Part shown: positions 47,438-56,492 of the stretch, piece by piece
Layout of the letters: each line of letters opens with the position of its first letter
How positions within the stretch are numbered: the first letter of the stretch is position 1
NCBI RefSeq assembly: GCF_008806595.1
Contig: NZ_VZRB01000004.1
Coordinates: 62,001 to 126,000, forward strand
Length of the DNA stretch: 64,000 nucleotides
Source of the DNA: Streptomyces luteolifulvus
GTDB taxonomy: Bacteria > Actinomycetota > Actinomycetes > Streptomycetales > Streptomycetaceae
Direction of reading: 5' to 3'
The notes under the pieces: model-generated
The model's input: only the letters and a program-made list of their open reading frames with translations
Told to the model about the DNA's origin: nothing
The model's database searches: none
Position numbers and translations under genes: made by a program

Positions 47438-48238
47438 ATGACCGCCACCACCACCCGCCACAGCGACCGGCGGATCAGCCCGGTCTTCGTCGGGATCCTG
47501 GCCGTCACGGCGGTGACCGGCTGGGCCACCTGGACCGGGTTCGCGGAGCAGCCGGGCATCGCCGTGTTCCTGTTCGTGACGGCGGCGTGGATCGTCTCCC
47601 TCTGCCTGCACGAGTACGCGCACGCGCGCACCGCCCTGCACAGCGGCGACATCTCGGTCGGCGCCAAGGGCTATCTCACGCTGAACCCGCTGAAGTACAC
47701 GCACGCCCTGCTGAGCATCGTCCTCCCGGTGATCTTCTTGATCATGGGCGGGATCGGTCTGCCCGGCGGCGCCGTCTTCATCGAGCGCGGCCGAATCCGG
47801 GGGCGGTGGCGGCACAGTCTCATCTCCGCCGCGGGGCCGCTGACGAACGTCCTGTTCGCCGCGGTGTGCACGGCCCCGTTCTGGCTTGACGTACTGGACG
47901 GAGTGCCGCGGGACTTCCGGTACGCGCTGGCGTTCCTCGCGCTGCTCCAGGTGACGGCCGCGCTGCTGAACTTCCTGCCGGTGCCCGGCCTGGACGGCTA
48001 CGGCGTCATCGAGCCCTGGCTGTCGTACCGGATCAAGCGCCAGGTCGAGCCGTTCGCGCCGTTCGGCCTGCTGTTCGTGTTCGCGCTGCTGTGGCTCCCG
48101 GCGGTGAACCACGCGTTCTTCGACGTGATCGACTCGGTGCTGAGCGCCCTGGGCATCAGCGAGGTCGACACGTACTGCGGCCAGAACCTCTACCGCGTGT
48201 GGCAGGAGACGAACGAGTACTGCCAGGTCAGCCCGTGA
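47438..48238 (+). CDS. Site-2 protease (M50) family membrane metalloprotease
   Basis: This 266-aa protein starts at ATG 47438 with GAGGGAG upstream. It has about six membrane segments, the zinc motif HEYAH (HExxH, about residues 58-62) and the second zinc motif NFLPVPGLDGYG (NxxPxxxLDG, about 181-192). It has no PDZ or CBS domain. Family members cut substrates within the membrane, including anti-sigma factors; the substrate here is unknown. It is divergent from the AfsR gene over a 232-bp gap in which no clear operator was seen. Confidence 0.9.
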   Translation: MTATTTRHSDRRISPVFVGILAVTAVTGWATWTGFAEQPGIAVFLFVTAAWIVSLCLHEYAHARTALHSGDISVGAKGYLTLNPLKYTHALLSIVLPVIFLIMGGIGLPGGAVFIERGRIRGRWRHSLISAAGPLTNVLFAAVCTAPFWLDVLDGVPRDFRYALAFLALLQVTAALLNFLPVPGLDGYGVIEPWLSYRIKRQVEPFAPFGLLFVFALLWLPAVNHAFFDVIDSVLSALGISEVDTYCGQNLYRVWQETNEYCQVSP

Positions 48239-48416
48239 CGGACGGACCCCGTCGGCCGGCCCGGGCCCGCTTGACGTAGTACCAGGTCATGTTGGACGAC
48301 AGCCCCGCCAGCAGAATCCACACGATGCCCAGCCAGCTGCCCTGGGCGAACGAGACGACGGCCGCGGCCACGGAGAGCACGCAGACCGCCAGGGCGTAGA
48401 GAGCAATGCGGGGCAT
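48228..48416 (-). CDS. Small two-segment membrane protein
   Basis: This 62-aa protein starts at ATG 48416 with CAGGAG nine bases upstream. Two hydrophobic segments (about 4-24 and 29-46) and a basic tail (KRARAGRRG) are visible. Its 3' end overlaps the convergent M50 gene by 11 bp. No known function. Confidence 0.6.
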   Translation of the reverse strand: MPRIALYALAVCVLSVAAAVVSFAQGSWLGIVWILLAGLSSNMTWYYVKRARAGRRGPSVTG

Positions 48417-48464
48417 GGTTTCGGCTCCTGTCGGGGGACACTGTCACCAGTGTCCCCCATGCCC

Positions 48465-49190
48465 TCACACGTCCGTGACGCGGAGTCCGGCGTGCGCCTT
48501 GTAGCGGCGGTTCACCGAGATCAGGTTGGCGACCAGCGACTCCACCTGGTGGGCGTTGCGCAGCCGCCCGGCGAAGATTCCGCGCATACCGGGGATACGG
48601 CCGGCCAGCGCCTGCACGATCTCGGCGTCCGCCCGCTCCTCGCCGAGGACCATCACATCGGTGTCGATCTCGTCGATCTCCGGGTCCTGCAGCAGCACGG
48701 CCGACAGGTGGTGAAAGGCCGCCGTGACCCGCGAGCCCGGCAGCAGGGCGGCGGCCTGCTCGGCGGCGCTGCCCTCCTCCGGCTTCAGCGCGTAGGCGCC
48801 CTTCTTGTCGAAGCCGAGCGGGTTGACGCAATCGACGACGAGCTTGCCCGCGAGCTCCTCGCGCAGGGACTCCAGGGTCTTGCCGTGACCCTCCCACGGC
48901 ACGGCGACGATCACGATGTCGCTGCGGCGCGCGGTCTCGGCGTTGTCCGCGCCCTCGACGCCGTGACCGAGCTCGTCGGCGGCGGCCTGTGCGCGCTCGG
49001 CGGCGCGCGAGCCGATGATCACCTTCTGTCCGGCCCTGGCCAGCCGGTAGGCGAGGCCCTTGCCCTGCGGCCCGGTGCCGCCGAGCACGCCGACGACGAG
49101 CCCGGAGACGTCGGGCAGGTCCCAGGGGTCCTTGGCGGGGGCCTTCGCCGGGGTCCCGGAGGGCTGCTGTGCACTGTCGGTAGAGGTCAT
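48465..49190 (-). CDS. npdG: F420-dependent NADP reductase
   Basis: This 241-aa protein starts at ATG 49190. After a 28-residue Ala/Pro-rich extension, it has the NADP Rossmann motif VGVLGGTGPQGKGLA and IIGSRAAERA, then VPWEGHGKTLESL, VVDCVNPLGFDKKG and AFHHLSA. This matches NADPH:F420 oxidoreductases, which reduce coenzyme F420 in actinobacteria. It is transcribed alone. Confidence 0.92.
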   Translation of the reverse strand: MTSTDSAQQPSGTPAKAPAKDPWDLPDVSGLVVGVLGGTGPQGKGLAYRLARAGQKVIIGSRAAERAQAAADELGHGVEGADNAETARRSDIVIVAVPWEGHGKTLESLREELAGKLVVDCVNPLGFDKKGAYALKPEEGSAAEQAAALLPGSRVTAAFHHLSAVLLQDPEIDEIDTDVMVLGEERADAEIVQALAGRIPGMRGIFAGRLRNAHQVESLVANLISVNRRYKAHAGLRVTDV

Positions 49191-49334
49191 GGGCCGACTT
49201 TACGTTCCCCCCGGCGGCCCGGTTGAGGTGAGCCCCGTCACTTGAGGCGGCGGCCGACGCCTGTTGTCCCAGGTCGGGCGAATTCGTGGTGAACCGCGGG
49301 CCACGCGTGGCCGGTTGCGGCAGGATGCCGACGT

Positions 49335-49952
49335 ATGGATGCCGTAAGAGTCGCGCTGCTGCGCGAAGTGCTCGCCGGGACCGAGTGGCTGGGTGCCACT
49401 CGCCGGTTCGCGGGGGCGTTGCGCGGGTCCGTGGTGTCGCACGGCGGCGGACTGCTGCTCGTGGGCACACCGGCGTACGAGCCGTGGCATCTTGCGGCTC
49501 ATCTGGTGGACGAGGCCGCCTGGTCGGGGACGCCCGAGCTGACCCCGACGCTGGTACGGCACGACGCGCGCGTCGCGGATCCGGCGCATCTGGCGGTCGG
49601 GCTGGGACGGCTTGCGGCGGTCCGGCGGGGTGAGACGCTGCTGTTCGTGTCGCCGGCGGAGCCGGACGGGCCCGAGGGGCCGGACGCCGCCCTGCTGGAG
49701 CGGGTGCACGACGCCCGCCTGGCCGGGGCGACGGTGCTGGCCCTCGGGTCGGGCGGACGCGAACTGGTGGCCATGGCGCACGAGTCGCTGACCGTGGCGA
49801 AGGACGCCGAGCTGGACCTGGACAGTGTGCAGCACCTGGTCAGCGCGGCGGCCGGGGAGAACGGGGGAAGCGAGCGGGGACGTCGCCGCTTCCGGGACCG
49901 TCTGTCGAGGCTGGCGGAGGCGCTGACGGCACCGCCGCCCGCCCCCTGGTGA
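49335..49952 (+). CDS. Conserved hypothetical protein
   Basis: This 205-aa protein starts at ATG 49335. It has two hydrophobic strands (SHGGGLLLVGTPAYEPWHLA; GATVLALGSGGRELVAMAHE) that look like a Rossmann or SIS-like fold, and a basic C-terminus. Codon use and third-position G+C are typical of a real Streptomyces gene. I do not recognise the family. The 181-bp gap after it holds nothing identifiable. Confidence 0.65.
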   Translation: MDAVRVALLREVLAGTEWLGATRRFAGALRGSVVSHGGGLLLVGTPAYEPWHLAAHLVDEAAWSGTPELTPTLVRHDARVADPAHLAVGLGRLAAVRRGETLLFVSPAEPDGPEGPDAALLERVHDARLAGATVLALGSGGRELVAMAHESLTVAKDAELDLDSVQHLVSAAAGENGGSERGRRRFRDRLSRLAEALTAPPPAPW

Positions 49953-50133
49953 GCGCCCTCCGGCCTCCGCGCTCTCGTCCCTGACCTCGCCCCTTGGTGG
50001 GCCTTAGCCGGCTTTCGCAGGCTGTGGCCGTCAGGGCTGACGAACCTGCGGCGTGCGGACGAGCCAGCACGCCCTGCGGCCGCGCGGCCAGCGGGCGGCG
50101 GCAGCCGCACCGGCGCGGACCTGACGGCGTACC

Positions 50134-50364
50134 TCAGTCCTCGTCCCTGCCGCCCGCCGGGGCGTCGTGCCACTTGGGGTCGTTCTCCCACTGGAGGTTG
50201 CGCTCGCGGGCGGTCTCCATGGCGTGCTCGGCCTCCTTCCGGGTGGCGTACGGGCCGAAGCGGTCCTTGCCCGGGCAGTCCGGCCCCTCCTCGACCTTCT
50301 TGTGCTCCAGGCAGTAGAACCACTCGCCCGGCTTTCCCATGACGCGCCTCTTGAACAGGGGCAT
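50134..50364 (-). CDS. Small SPOR-like/Cys-containing hypothetical protein
   Basis: This 76-aa protein starts at ATG 50364 with GAGAGGAG upstream; ATG 50340 is an internal alternative. [20 protein letters not shown] contains two Cys, followed by [20 protein letters not shown], a pattern like short 'conserved in Streptomyces' proteins with a SPOR-type helix. No known function. It is divergent from map. Confidence 0.7.
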   Translation of the reverse strand: MPLFKRRVMGKPGEWFYCLEHKKVEEGPDCPGKDRFGPYATRKEAEHAMETARERNLQWENDPKWHDAPAGGRDED

Positions 50365-50409
50365 GACCGGCTCCTCTCGCCACCGACATGTTCCCCCATT
50401 GCCGCTCGT

Positions 50410-50422
50410 TAGACTCGCTGGC
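50410..50422 (+). promoter_or_regulatory. Probable -10 element for leaderless map
   Basis: TAGACT at 50410-50415 lies 7 nt before the map ATG, with no ribosome site in between. Confidence 0.45.
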
Positions 50423-51280
50423 ATGTCTGGCCAGTCGCTGCTCGTCCCAGGGGAGCTGTCCCCCACCCGTTCCGTCCCCGGAAACATCCGCCGCCCCGAG
50501 TACGTCGGCAGGCCCTCGCCGAAGCCGTACACCGGACCGGAGGTGCAGACCCCCGAGACGATCGAGGCGATGCGTGTCGCCGGCCGGATCGCCGCGCAGG
50601 CGATGGCCGAGGCCGCGAAGCTGATCGCGCCGGGCGTCACCACCGACGAACTGGACAAGGTGGCGCACGCGTACATGTGCGACCACGGCGCCTACCCCTC
50701 GACACTGGGCTACCGCGGTTTCCCCAAGTCCCTGTGCACCTCGCTGAACGAGGTCATCTGCCACGGCATCCCGGACTCCACGGTGCTGCGCGACGGCGAC
50801 ATCATCAACCTCGATGTGACGGCGTACATCGGCGGGGTGCACGGCGACAACAACGCGACGTACCTGGTCGGAGCGGTGGACGAGGAGAGCCGGCTGCTCG
50901 TGGAGCGGACCCGGGAGTCCTTGAACCGGGCGATCAAGGCGGTGAAGCCGGGCCGGCAGATCAACATCATCGGCCGGGTCATCGAGTCGTACGCCAAGCG
51001 GTTCGGCTACGGCGTGGTCCGGGACTTCACCGGCCACGGGATCAACTCGTCCTTCCACTCCGGACTGATCATCCCGCACTACGACAGCCCGCAGGCGACC
51101 ACCGTCATGCAGCCCGGGATGACGTTCACGATCGAGCCGATGCTGACGCTCGGGACGCACGAGTACGACATGTGGGACGACGGCTGGACGGTCGTGACGA
51201 AGGACCGGAAGCGGACGGCCCAGTTCGAGCACACGCTGGTGGTGACGGAGACGGGGGCGGAGATCCTCACTCTGCCGTAG
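50423..51280 (+). CDS. map: Methionine aminopeptidase, type I
   Basis: This 285-aa enzyme starts at ATG 50423. A 35-residue actinobacterial N-terminal extension with a PxxP motif precedes the catalytic domain. Metal ligands are visible in [15 protein letters not shown] (two Asp), GHGINSSFH (His), FTIEPML (Glu) and QFEHTLVV (Glu). The catalytic His is in NEVICHGIP. It removes the initiator Met from new proteins. A terminator follows. Confidence 0.95.
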   Translation: MSGQSLLVPGELSPTRSVPGNIRRPEYVGRPSPKPYTGPEVQTPETIEAMRVAGRIAAQAMAEAAKLIAPGVTTDELDKVAHAYMCDHGAYPSTLGYRGFPKSLCTSLNEVICHGIPDSTVLRDGDIINLDVTAYIGGVHGDNNATYLVGAVDEESRLLVERTRESLNRAIKAVKPGRQINIIGRVIESYAKRFGYGVVRDFTGHGINSSFHSGLIIPHYDSPQATTVMQPGMTFTIEPMLTLGTHEYDMWDDGWTVVTKDRKRTAQFEHTLVVTETGAEILTLP

Positions 51281-51296
51281 CGCCGCGTCCGTCTCG

Positions 51297-51334
51297 GGCC
51301 CGCTCTCCCCGGATCTTCGGAGGGCGGGCCTTTT
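51297..51334 (+). terminator. map terminator
   Basis: GGCCCGC pairs with GCGGGCC around a CCGGATCTTCGG inner dyad, followed by TTTT. It starts 17 bp after the map stop. Confidence 0.8.
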
Positions 51335-51398
51335 CATGCGGGTGTGAGGGGGAATATGGGTACAGATTTCCCGACAGGGTGTCGGCAAATCCATTGAC

Positions 51399-51417
51399 TT
51401 AGGTAAGCCTTACCTCG
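51399..51417. promoter_or_regulatory. Iron box upstream of haem oxygenase
   Basis: TTAGGTAAGCCTTACCTCG closely matches the actinobacterial DmdR/IdeR iron-box consensus. It lies 15 bp before the hmuO ATG, where iron-bound repressor would block transcription. Confidence 0.8.
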
Positions 51418-51431
51418 GAGAATGCGGGCTC

Positions 51432-52142
51432 ATGGACTCCTTCTCGACCCTCATCCGCACGGCGTCCCACGAACAGCACGTGGAGGCGGAGACCTCGACG
51501 TTCATGAGCGACCTGCTCGGCGGCCGGCTCGGCGTCGAGGCATACGCGCGCTACACCGAGCAGCTGTGGTTCGTGTACGAGGCGCTGGAGTCCTCGGCCG
51601 AAGAGCTGACGTCGGACCCGGTGGCCGGGCCCTTCATCCGGCCCGAACTCTTCCGGCTGACCGCGCTGGGGCGGGACCTGGAGCACCTGCGGGGGCCCGG
51701 GTGGCGATCCACGCTCACCGCACTGCCGGCCACGCGGGAGTACGCGGCGCGCGTGGCCGAGTGCGCCCGCGACTGGCCGGCCGGATACATCGCCCACCAC
51801 TACACCCGCTACCTCGGCGACCTCTCGGGCGGACAGATCATCCGCGACAAGGCCGAGAAGACATGGGGCTTCGCCAGAAAGGGCGACGGCGTCCGCTTCT
51901 ACGTCTTCGACGAGATCCCCAACCCGGCGGCGTTCAAGCGGGGTTACCGGGGGTGGCTGGACGCGGTGCGCGCGGACGAGGGCGAGAAGCAGCGGATCGT
52001 GGCCGAGTGCAAGCTGGCGTTCGCCTTGAACACGGGGGTGTTCCGGGCGCTGGGCGGGGAGGCGCGTCACACCGCGGGCGGTCGCGCCACGGGCGGTCGC
52101 GCCACGGGGGGCTGCCGCTCCCAGACCCCCGCTTCGGCCTGA
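51432..52142 (+). CDS. hmuO: Biliverdin-producing haem oxygenase
   Basis: This 236-aa protein starts at ATG 51432. Proximal haem ligand is His16 (ASHEQHVEAETSTFM), and the distal helix is RYLGDLSGGQIIRD. The Cys-free core ends near residue 212. The last 20 residues (GRATGGRATGGCRSQTPASA) are not family sequence; they come from a GCGCCACGGGCGGTC duplication and a G5/C5 intergenic palindrome read as coding. It opens haem to release iron under iron starvation, consistent with the iron box. Confidence 0.93.
   Translation: MDSFSTLIRTASHEQHVEAETSTFMSDLLGGRLGVEAYARYTEQLWFVYEALESSAEELTSDPVAGPFIRPELFRLTALGRDLEHLRGPGWRSTLTALPATREYAARVAECARDWPAGYIAHHYTRYLGDLSGGQIIRDKAEKTWGFARKGDGVRFYVFDEIPNPAAFKRGYRGWLDAVRADEGEKQRIVAECKLAFALNTGVFRALGGEARHTAGGRATGGRATGGCRSQTPASA
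52105..52131. repeat. G5/C5 palindromic repeat inside the hmuO 3' end
   Basis: A GGGGG-CTGCCGCTCCCAGA-CCCCC element matching the intergenic copies at 59373 and 59453. It supplies the last codons of hmuO. Confidence 0.7.
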
Positions 52143-52181
52143 ACGGCCTCGCCCTCGAACGCCGGACGGACGGGCTGATGG

Positions 52182-52826
52182 TCACCGCTCGAGAAAAACG
52201 CGCCCCCCGACTTCCACCCACCCCTCGGGCTGCGGCGCCGTCAGGATCTGCGACCCCGCACCCTGCGCAATGTTCAGCGCCCGCCCCAGCTGCTCCGTGA
52301 GCAGCAACGCCGCCGCCCCCGTCGCCTCGTCCTCCTCGATGCCGTCGTCCCGCCCGGGAAAGGCCCGTGCCCGGATCCGCCCGGCCGCCTCGTCCTCCCA
52401 GGCCCAGGCATAGATCCACTCCCCCGGCGGAGGGACGGCCAGATCGTCGACCTCGGCCGCCGTCGCGTACCGGCGGAGCGTCCGCGGCGGAGCCCACTCC
52501 GCCCGCGCCTCGATCCAGCTGAACTCGCCGTCCAGCCGGACGCCCACCACCCCGGCCGGCGTGACCAGTTCGGGCACGTCGAGCAGCCAGGCCGTGCCGA
52601 CGCAGGGGTGACCGGCGAAGGGGAGGCGATGGGTGGGTGTGTAGATGTCGATGACTCCGCGCTCGGGGTCGTCGACGAACACGGTCTCGCTGAACCCCAG
52701 CTTGGCCGCGAACGCCTGCCGCTCCTCCGGGTCCGGCATGACCGAGCCTTCGCGGACGACGCCGAGCTCGTTGCCGTATCCGCCGCCCGGTCCGCAGAAG
52801 ACCCGGAGCACGTCGTAATCAGTCAC
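52182..52826 (-). CDS. PhzF-family isomerase/epimerase
   Basis: This 214-aa protein starts at GTG 52826 (MTDYDVLRVFCG); a TTG at 52838 is possible. PhzF features are YGNELGVV, LGFSETVFVDDP, a central THRLPFAGHPCVGTAWLL (GHP-type motif with Cys) and EATGAAALLL. It is shorter than many PhzF proteins, but both halves of the DapF-like fold are present. Substrate unknown. It converges on hmuO. Confidence 0.85.
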   Translation of the reverse strand: MTDYDVLRVFCGPGGGYGNELGVVREGSVMPDPEERQAFAAKLGFSETVFVDDPERGVIDIYTPTHRLPFAGHPCVGTAWLLDVPELVTPAGVVGVRLDGEFSWIEARAEWAPPRTLRRYATAAEVDDLAVPPPGEWIYAWAWEDEAAGRIRARAFPGRDDGIEEDEATGAAALLLTEQLGRALNIAQGAGSQILTAPQPEGWVEVGGRVFLER

Positions 52827-53061
52827 GCGGGCATTCAAGCATCACCGGACCGATTCACTCCGCCGTACGCCACGTCCGCATCGCGAGGACCGGACCCCCG
52901 CACGGAGCCTTCTCGGTCACCCCGAGGCGGAGGCTTTGAATCCTCCATGACCGCCGCTTGGTGTTTGTTTTGGGTCATCGTGATCCGCCCGTGCCCTTAC
53001 GGCGTCCATGAGAGCTGAATCACGGTATGCGGGGAGCCAAGGCAGGTAAGCCTCGGTTAAG

Positions 53062-53080
53062 TTAGGCGAGCCTCACCAAT
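53062..53080. promoter_or_regulatory. Iron box upstream of the efe operon
   Basis: TTAGGCGAGCCTCACCAAT matches the actinobacterial iron box. A second, weaker half-overlapping box (AGGTAAGCCTCGGTTAA, 53044-53060) adjoins it. They lie 48-84 bp before the efeO ATG. The rest of the 301-bp gap (52827-53127) shows no gene. Confidence 0.8.
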
Positions 53081-53127
53081 CCTGTGAGGCGCGTCACGAG
53101 ACTTTTCAGCCATCCTCGGGAGCCCGA

Positions 53128-54285
53128 ATGCGAGCCGCCAGACTGTCCGTTGTCGCCGCTGTCGCCACCGCGGCGGCTCTGACCGCCGTCACGGGCTGCA
53201 CCGAGAAAAGCGATGCCAAGGGTGACGGCGCCATCCAGGTCACGGCCACGGACTCCAAGTGTGACGTCTCCAAGAAGGAGTTCCCGGCCGGGCACATAGA
53301 GCTGGCCATCCAGAACAAGGGCTCCAAGGTCACCGAGGTCTACATCCTCTTCCCGGACGACCGGATCGTGACCGAGCGCGAGAACATCGGCCCCGGCACC
53401 CGGCAGACGGTGACCGCCGAGGTGAAGGCCGGCGACTACACGATCGCCTGCAAGCCCGGCATGAAGGGCAAGGGCATCCGACAGACCGTCAAGGCCACCG
53501 GCGGCAAGGTCGGCAAGCGCGACCCGCGCCTGGACCAGGCCGTGGCCGCCTACCGCGAGTACGTGCAGGCGCAGGCCGACGAGACGCTGCCCAAGGTCGC
53601 GACCTTCGTGAAGGCGGTCAAGGACGGCGACATCGACGCTGCGAAGGCCGCGTACGCGCCCTCCCGCATCGGCTGGGAGCGCACCGAGCCGGTCGCCGAG
53701 TCCTTCGGTGACATCGACCCGAAGGTCGACGTCCGCGAGGACGGCCTGGCGGAGGGCCAGGACCCGGCCACGGACTGGACCGGCTGGCACCGCCTGGAGA
53801 AGGCCCTCTGGCAGGACAAGAAGATCACCGACCGTGAGAAGGAACTCGCCGACCAGCTGACGACCGACCTCAAGGACTGGCAGGAGCGGGTCGGCAAGGC
53901 CGAGATCACCCCGACCTCCATGGCCAACGGCGCCAAGGAGCTGCTCGACGAGGTCGCCACCGGCAAGGTCACCGGCGAGGAGGAGCGTTACTCGCACACC
54001 GACCTGGTCGACTTCAAGGCGAACGTCGAGGGCGCGCAGAAGTCGTACGACCTCCTCAAGACGGTCGCCCAGGAGAACGACGCAGCCCTGGTCACCGAGC
54101 TCGACCAGCAGTTCGCGGCGCTGAACACGCTGCTCGACAAGTACCGCGCGGACAAGCCGAATGCAACGCAGTACGACTTCACCTCGTACGACAAGGTCGG
54201 CAAGGACGACCGGAAGAAGCTCTCGGACGCGGTGAACGCGCTCGCCGAGCCCCTGTCCAAGCTCGCCGCCGCCGTCGTGAAGTAG
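53128..54285 (+). CDS. efeO: Iron uptake lipoprotein EfeO
   Basis: This 385-aa lipoprotein has lipobox AVTGC (Cys at about 24). An N-terminal cupredoxin-like domain (KCDVSKKEFPAGHIELAIQN broken here at the domain; ACKPGM) is followed by the M75 peptidase-like domain with GWERTEPVAESFGDID (metal site with Glu/Asp) and WTGWHRLEKALW (HxxE). It binds ferric or ferrous iron outside the cell and passes it to EfeU. It is the first gene of the operon and 10 bp before efeB. Confidence 0.94.
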   Translation: MRAARLSVVAAVATAAALTAVTGCTEKSDAKGDGAIQVTATDSKCDVSKKEFPAGHIELAIQNKGSKVTEVYILFPDDRIVTERENIGPGTRQTVTAEVKAGDYTIACKPGMKGKGIRQTVKATGGKVGKRDPRLDQAVAAYREYVQAQADETLPKVATFVKAVKDGDIDAAKAAYAPSRIGWERTEPVAESFGDIDPKVDVREDGLAEGQDPATDWTGWHRLEKALWQDKKITDREKELADQLTTDLKDWQERVGKAEITPTSMANGAKELLDEVATGKVTGEEERYSHTDLVDFKANVEGAQKSYDLLKTVAQENDAALVTELDQQFAALNTLLDKYRADKPNATQYDFTSYDKVGKDDRKKLSDAVNALAEPLSKLAAAVVK

Positions 54286-54295
54286 GGGAGCAGAC

Positions 54296-55615
54296 ATGAC
54301 GGACACCACTGACACGGCTGACACGACCGGCACGACCGGCACGCCTGGCACGCCCCCTTCGGAAGCCGCTCCGTCGGCTCCCTCCCGGCGTGCGCTGATC
54401 GGCTGGGGCGGTGCCGGGCTCGCGCTCGGCGCCGCCGCGGCCGGCGGTGCGGTCGCGGTGGCGCGCACCGGCGACGACGTGGACCCCGCCGCGACCGATC
54501 TGGGCGCCGCGATCGCCTTCCACGGCGCCCACCAGGCCGGCATCGCGACCCCGGTGCAGGACCGGCTGCACTTCGCCGCGTTCGACGTGCAGACCGACGA
54601 CCGCGCCGAGTTCGTGCGGATGCTGAAGGACTGGACGGCTGCCTCGCGCCGGATGACCGGCGGGCACACGGTCGGCGAGGGCGCGTACGGCGGTCTGGCC
54701 GAGGCGCCGCCGGACGACACCGGTGAGGCGCTGGGCCTCAAGCCGTCGCGGCTGACGCTGACGATCGGCTTCGGCCCGTCCCTGTTCGCGAAGTTCGGCC
54801 TCGACGACCGGCGGCCCGAGGCCCTGGTCGACCTGCCGAAGTTCCCGGGCGACGCCCTGGACAGGGCCCGCAGCGACGGCGACCTGTGCATCCAGGCCTG
54901 CGCCGACGACCCTCAGGTCGCCGTGCACGCCATCCGCAATCTCGCCCGGATCGGCTTCGGCAAGGTCGTCATCCGCTGGTCGCAGCTCGGCTTCGGCAAG
55001 ACGTCGTCGACGACGCCGGAGGCGCAGACCCCGCGCAACCTCATGGGCTTCAAGGACGGCACCCGCAACATCGCGGGCACGGAGACCGCCCGGCTGAAGA
55101 AGTTCGTGTGGGTCGACGGCAAGGACACCGACGCCAAGTCGGCCTGGATGACCGGCGGTTCGTATCTGGTCGCCCGCCGTATCCGGATGCACATCGAGAC
55201 CTGGGACCGCACCTCGCTGCAGGAGCAGGAGGACATCTTCGGCCGTGACAAGGGCGAGGGCGCCCCGGTCGGCAAGGCCAAGGAGCGCGACAAGCCGTTC
55301 CTCAAGGCGATGAAGCCCGACGCGCATGTCCGGCTCGCGCACCCCGACTCCAACGACGGGGCGACGCTGCTGCGCCGCGGCTACTCCTTCACCGACGGCA
55401 CGGACGGCCTCGGCCGTCTGGAGGCGGGCCTGTTCTTCCTGGCCTACCAGCGGGACGTCCGCAAGGGCTTCATCCCGGTGCAGCGCAACCTCTCGCGCCT
55501 CGACGCCCTCAACGAGTACATCCAGCACGTGAGTTCGGCGGTCTTCGCGATCCCGCCCGGCGTCCGCGACAAGGACGACTGGTGGGGCCGGACGCTGTTC
55601 TCCGAGGAGGCGTAG
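54296..55615 (+). CDS. efeB: Dye-decolorising peroxidase EfeB
   Basis: This 439-aa protein has a Tat-type signal (SRRALIGWGGAGLALGAAAA, about residues 30-50) after a Thr/Asp/Gly-rich stretch. The DyP signature GFKDGTRNI carries the catalytic Asp (about 255), with the proximal haem His and distal Arg in the C-terminal half. It works with EfeO and EfeU in iron uptake, proposed to oxidise Fe(II) or release iron from haem. It is exported folded. efeU starts 4 bp after its stop. Confidence 0.94.
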   Translation: MTDTTDTADTTGTTGTPGTPPSEAAPSAPSRRALIGWGGAGLALGAAAAGGAVAVARTGDDVDPAATDLGAAIAFHGAHQAGIATPVQDRLHFAAFDVQTDDRAEFVRMLKDWTAASRRMTGGHTVGEGAYGGLAEAPPDDTGEALGLKPSRLTLTIGFGPSLFAKFGLDDRRPEALVDLPKFPGDALDRARSDGDLCIQACADDPQVAVHAIRNLARIGFGKVVIRWSQLGFGKTSSTTPEAQTPRNLMGFKDGTRNIAGTETARLKKFVWVDGKDTDAKSAWMTGGSYLVARRIRMHIETWDRTSLQEQEDIFGRDKGEGAPVGKAKERDKPFLKAMKPDAHVRLAHPDSNDGATLLRRGYSFTDGTDGLGRLEAGLFFLAYQRDVRKGFIPVQRNLSRLDALNEYIQHVSSAVFAIPPGVRDKDDWWGRTLFSEEA

Positions 55616-55619
55616 CCCC

Positions 55620-56492
55620 GTGTTCTCCAACTATCTGATCGGTCTGCGCGAGGGCCTGGAGGCCAGCCTCGTCGTCTGCATCCTGATCGCCTACCTGGTC
55701 AAGACGGACCGCCGGGACGCCCTCAAGCCCATCTGGATCGGCATCGGCGTCGCCGTCGCTCTCGCCCTGGGCTTCGGCTCCGCGCTCGAATTCGGCTCGC
55801 AGGAGCTGACGTTCGAGGCGCAGGAGGCGCTCGGCGGCACCCTGTCGATCCTCGCGGTCGGCCTGGTGACCTGGATGGTGTTCTGGATGCGGCGCACCGC
55901 CCGGCATCTGAAGTCGGAGCTGCACGGCAAGCTGGACGCGGCCCTGCAGATGGGCACGGGCGCGCTGGTCGCCACGGCGTTCCTCGCGGTGGGCCGGGAG
56001 GGCCTGGAGACCGCCCTGTTCGTGTGGGCGTCGGTGCATGCGGCCAGCGACGGCACGCCCCGCCCGCTGATCGGCGTGGCCCTGGGCATCGCCACCGCGG
56101 TGCTGCTGGGCTGGCTGTTCTACCGCGGCGCGCTGCGGATCAACCTCGCCAAGTTCTTCACCTGGACCGGCGGCATGCTGGTCGTCGTGGCGGCGGGCGT
56201 CCTGGCGTACGGCTTCCACGACCTCCAGGAGGCCGACTGGATCCCGGGCCTGAACAAGCTGGCCTTCGACATCACCGGCACCGTCCCGCCGGACAGCTGG
56301 TACGGCACCCTCCTGAAGGGCGTGTTCAACTTCCAGCCCGATCCGACGGTCCTCCAGGTCACGGTGTGGCTGCTGTACCTGGTCCCGACACTCGCGCTGT
56401 TCCTCTCCCCGGTAGGGTTCGCCTCCGGTAAGGGGAAGGTGAAGGAACCTGATGAGCAGGGATCGCGGCCCTCGAAGGCTCGGCAGGCTTGA
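55620..56492 (+). CDS. efeU: High-affinity iron permease EfeU (FTR1 family)
   Basis: This 290-aa permease starts at GTG 55620. It has seven predicted membrane segments and the two REGLE iron-transfer motifs (GLREGLEASL near residue 10 and GREGLETALF near residue 125). It imports iron delivered by EfeO. It overlaps the downstream lipoprotein gene by 41 bp. Confidence 0.95.
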   Translation: MFSNYLIGLREGLEASLVVCILIAYLVKTDRRDALKPIWIGIGVAVALALGFGSALEFGSQELTFEAQEALGGTLSILAVGLVTWMVFWMRRTARHLKSELHGKLDAALQMGTGALVATAFLAVGREGLETALFVWASVHAASDGTPRPLIGVALGIATAVLLGWLFYRGALRINLAKFFTWTGGMLVVVAAGVLAYGFHDLQEADWIPGLNKLAFDITGTVPPDSWYGTLLKGVFNFQPDPTVLQVTVWLLYLVPTLALFLSPVGFASGKGKVKEPDEQGSRPSKARQA

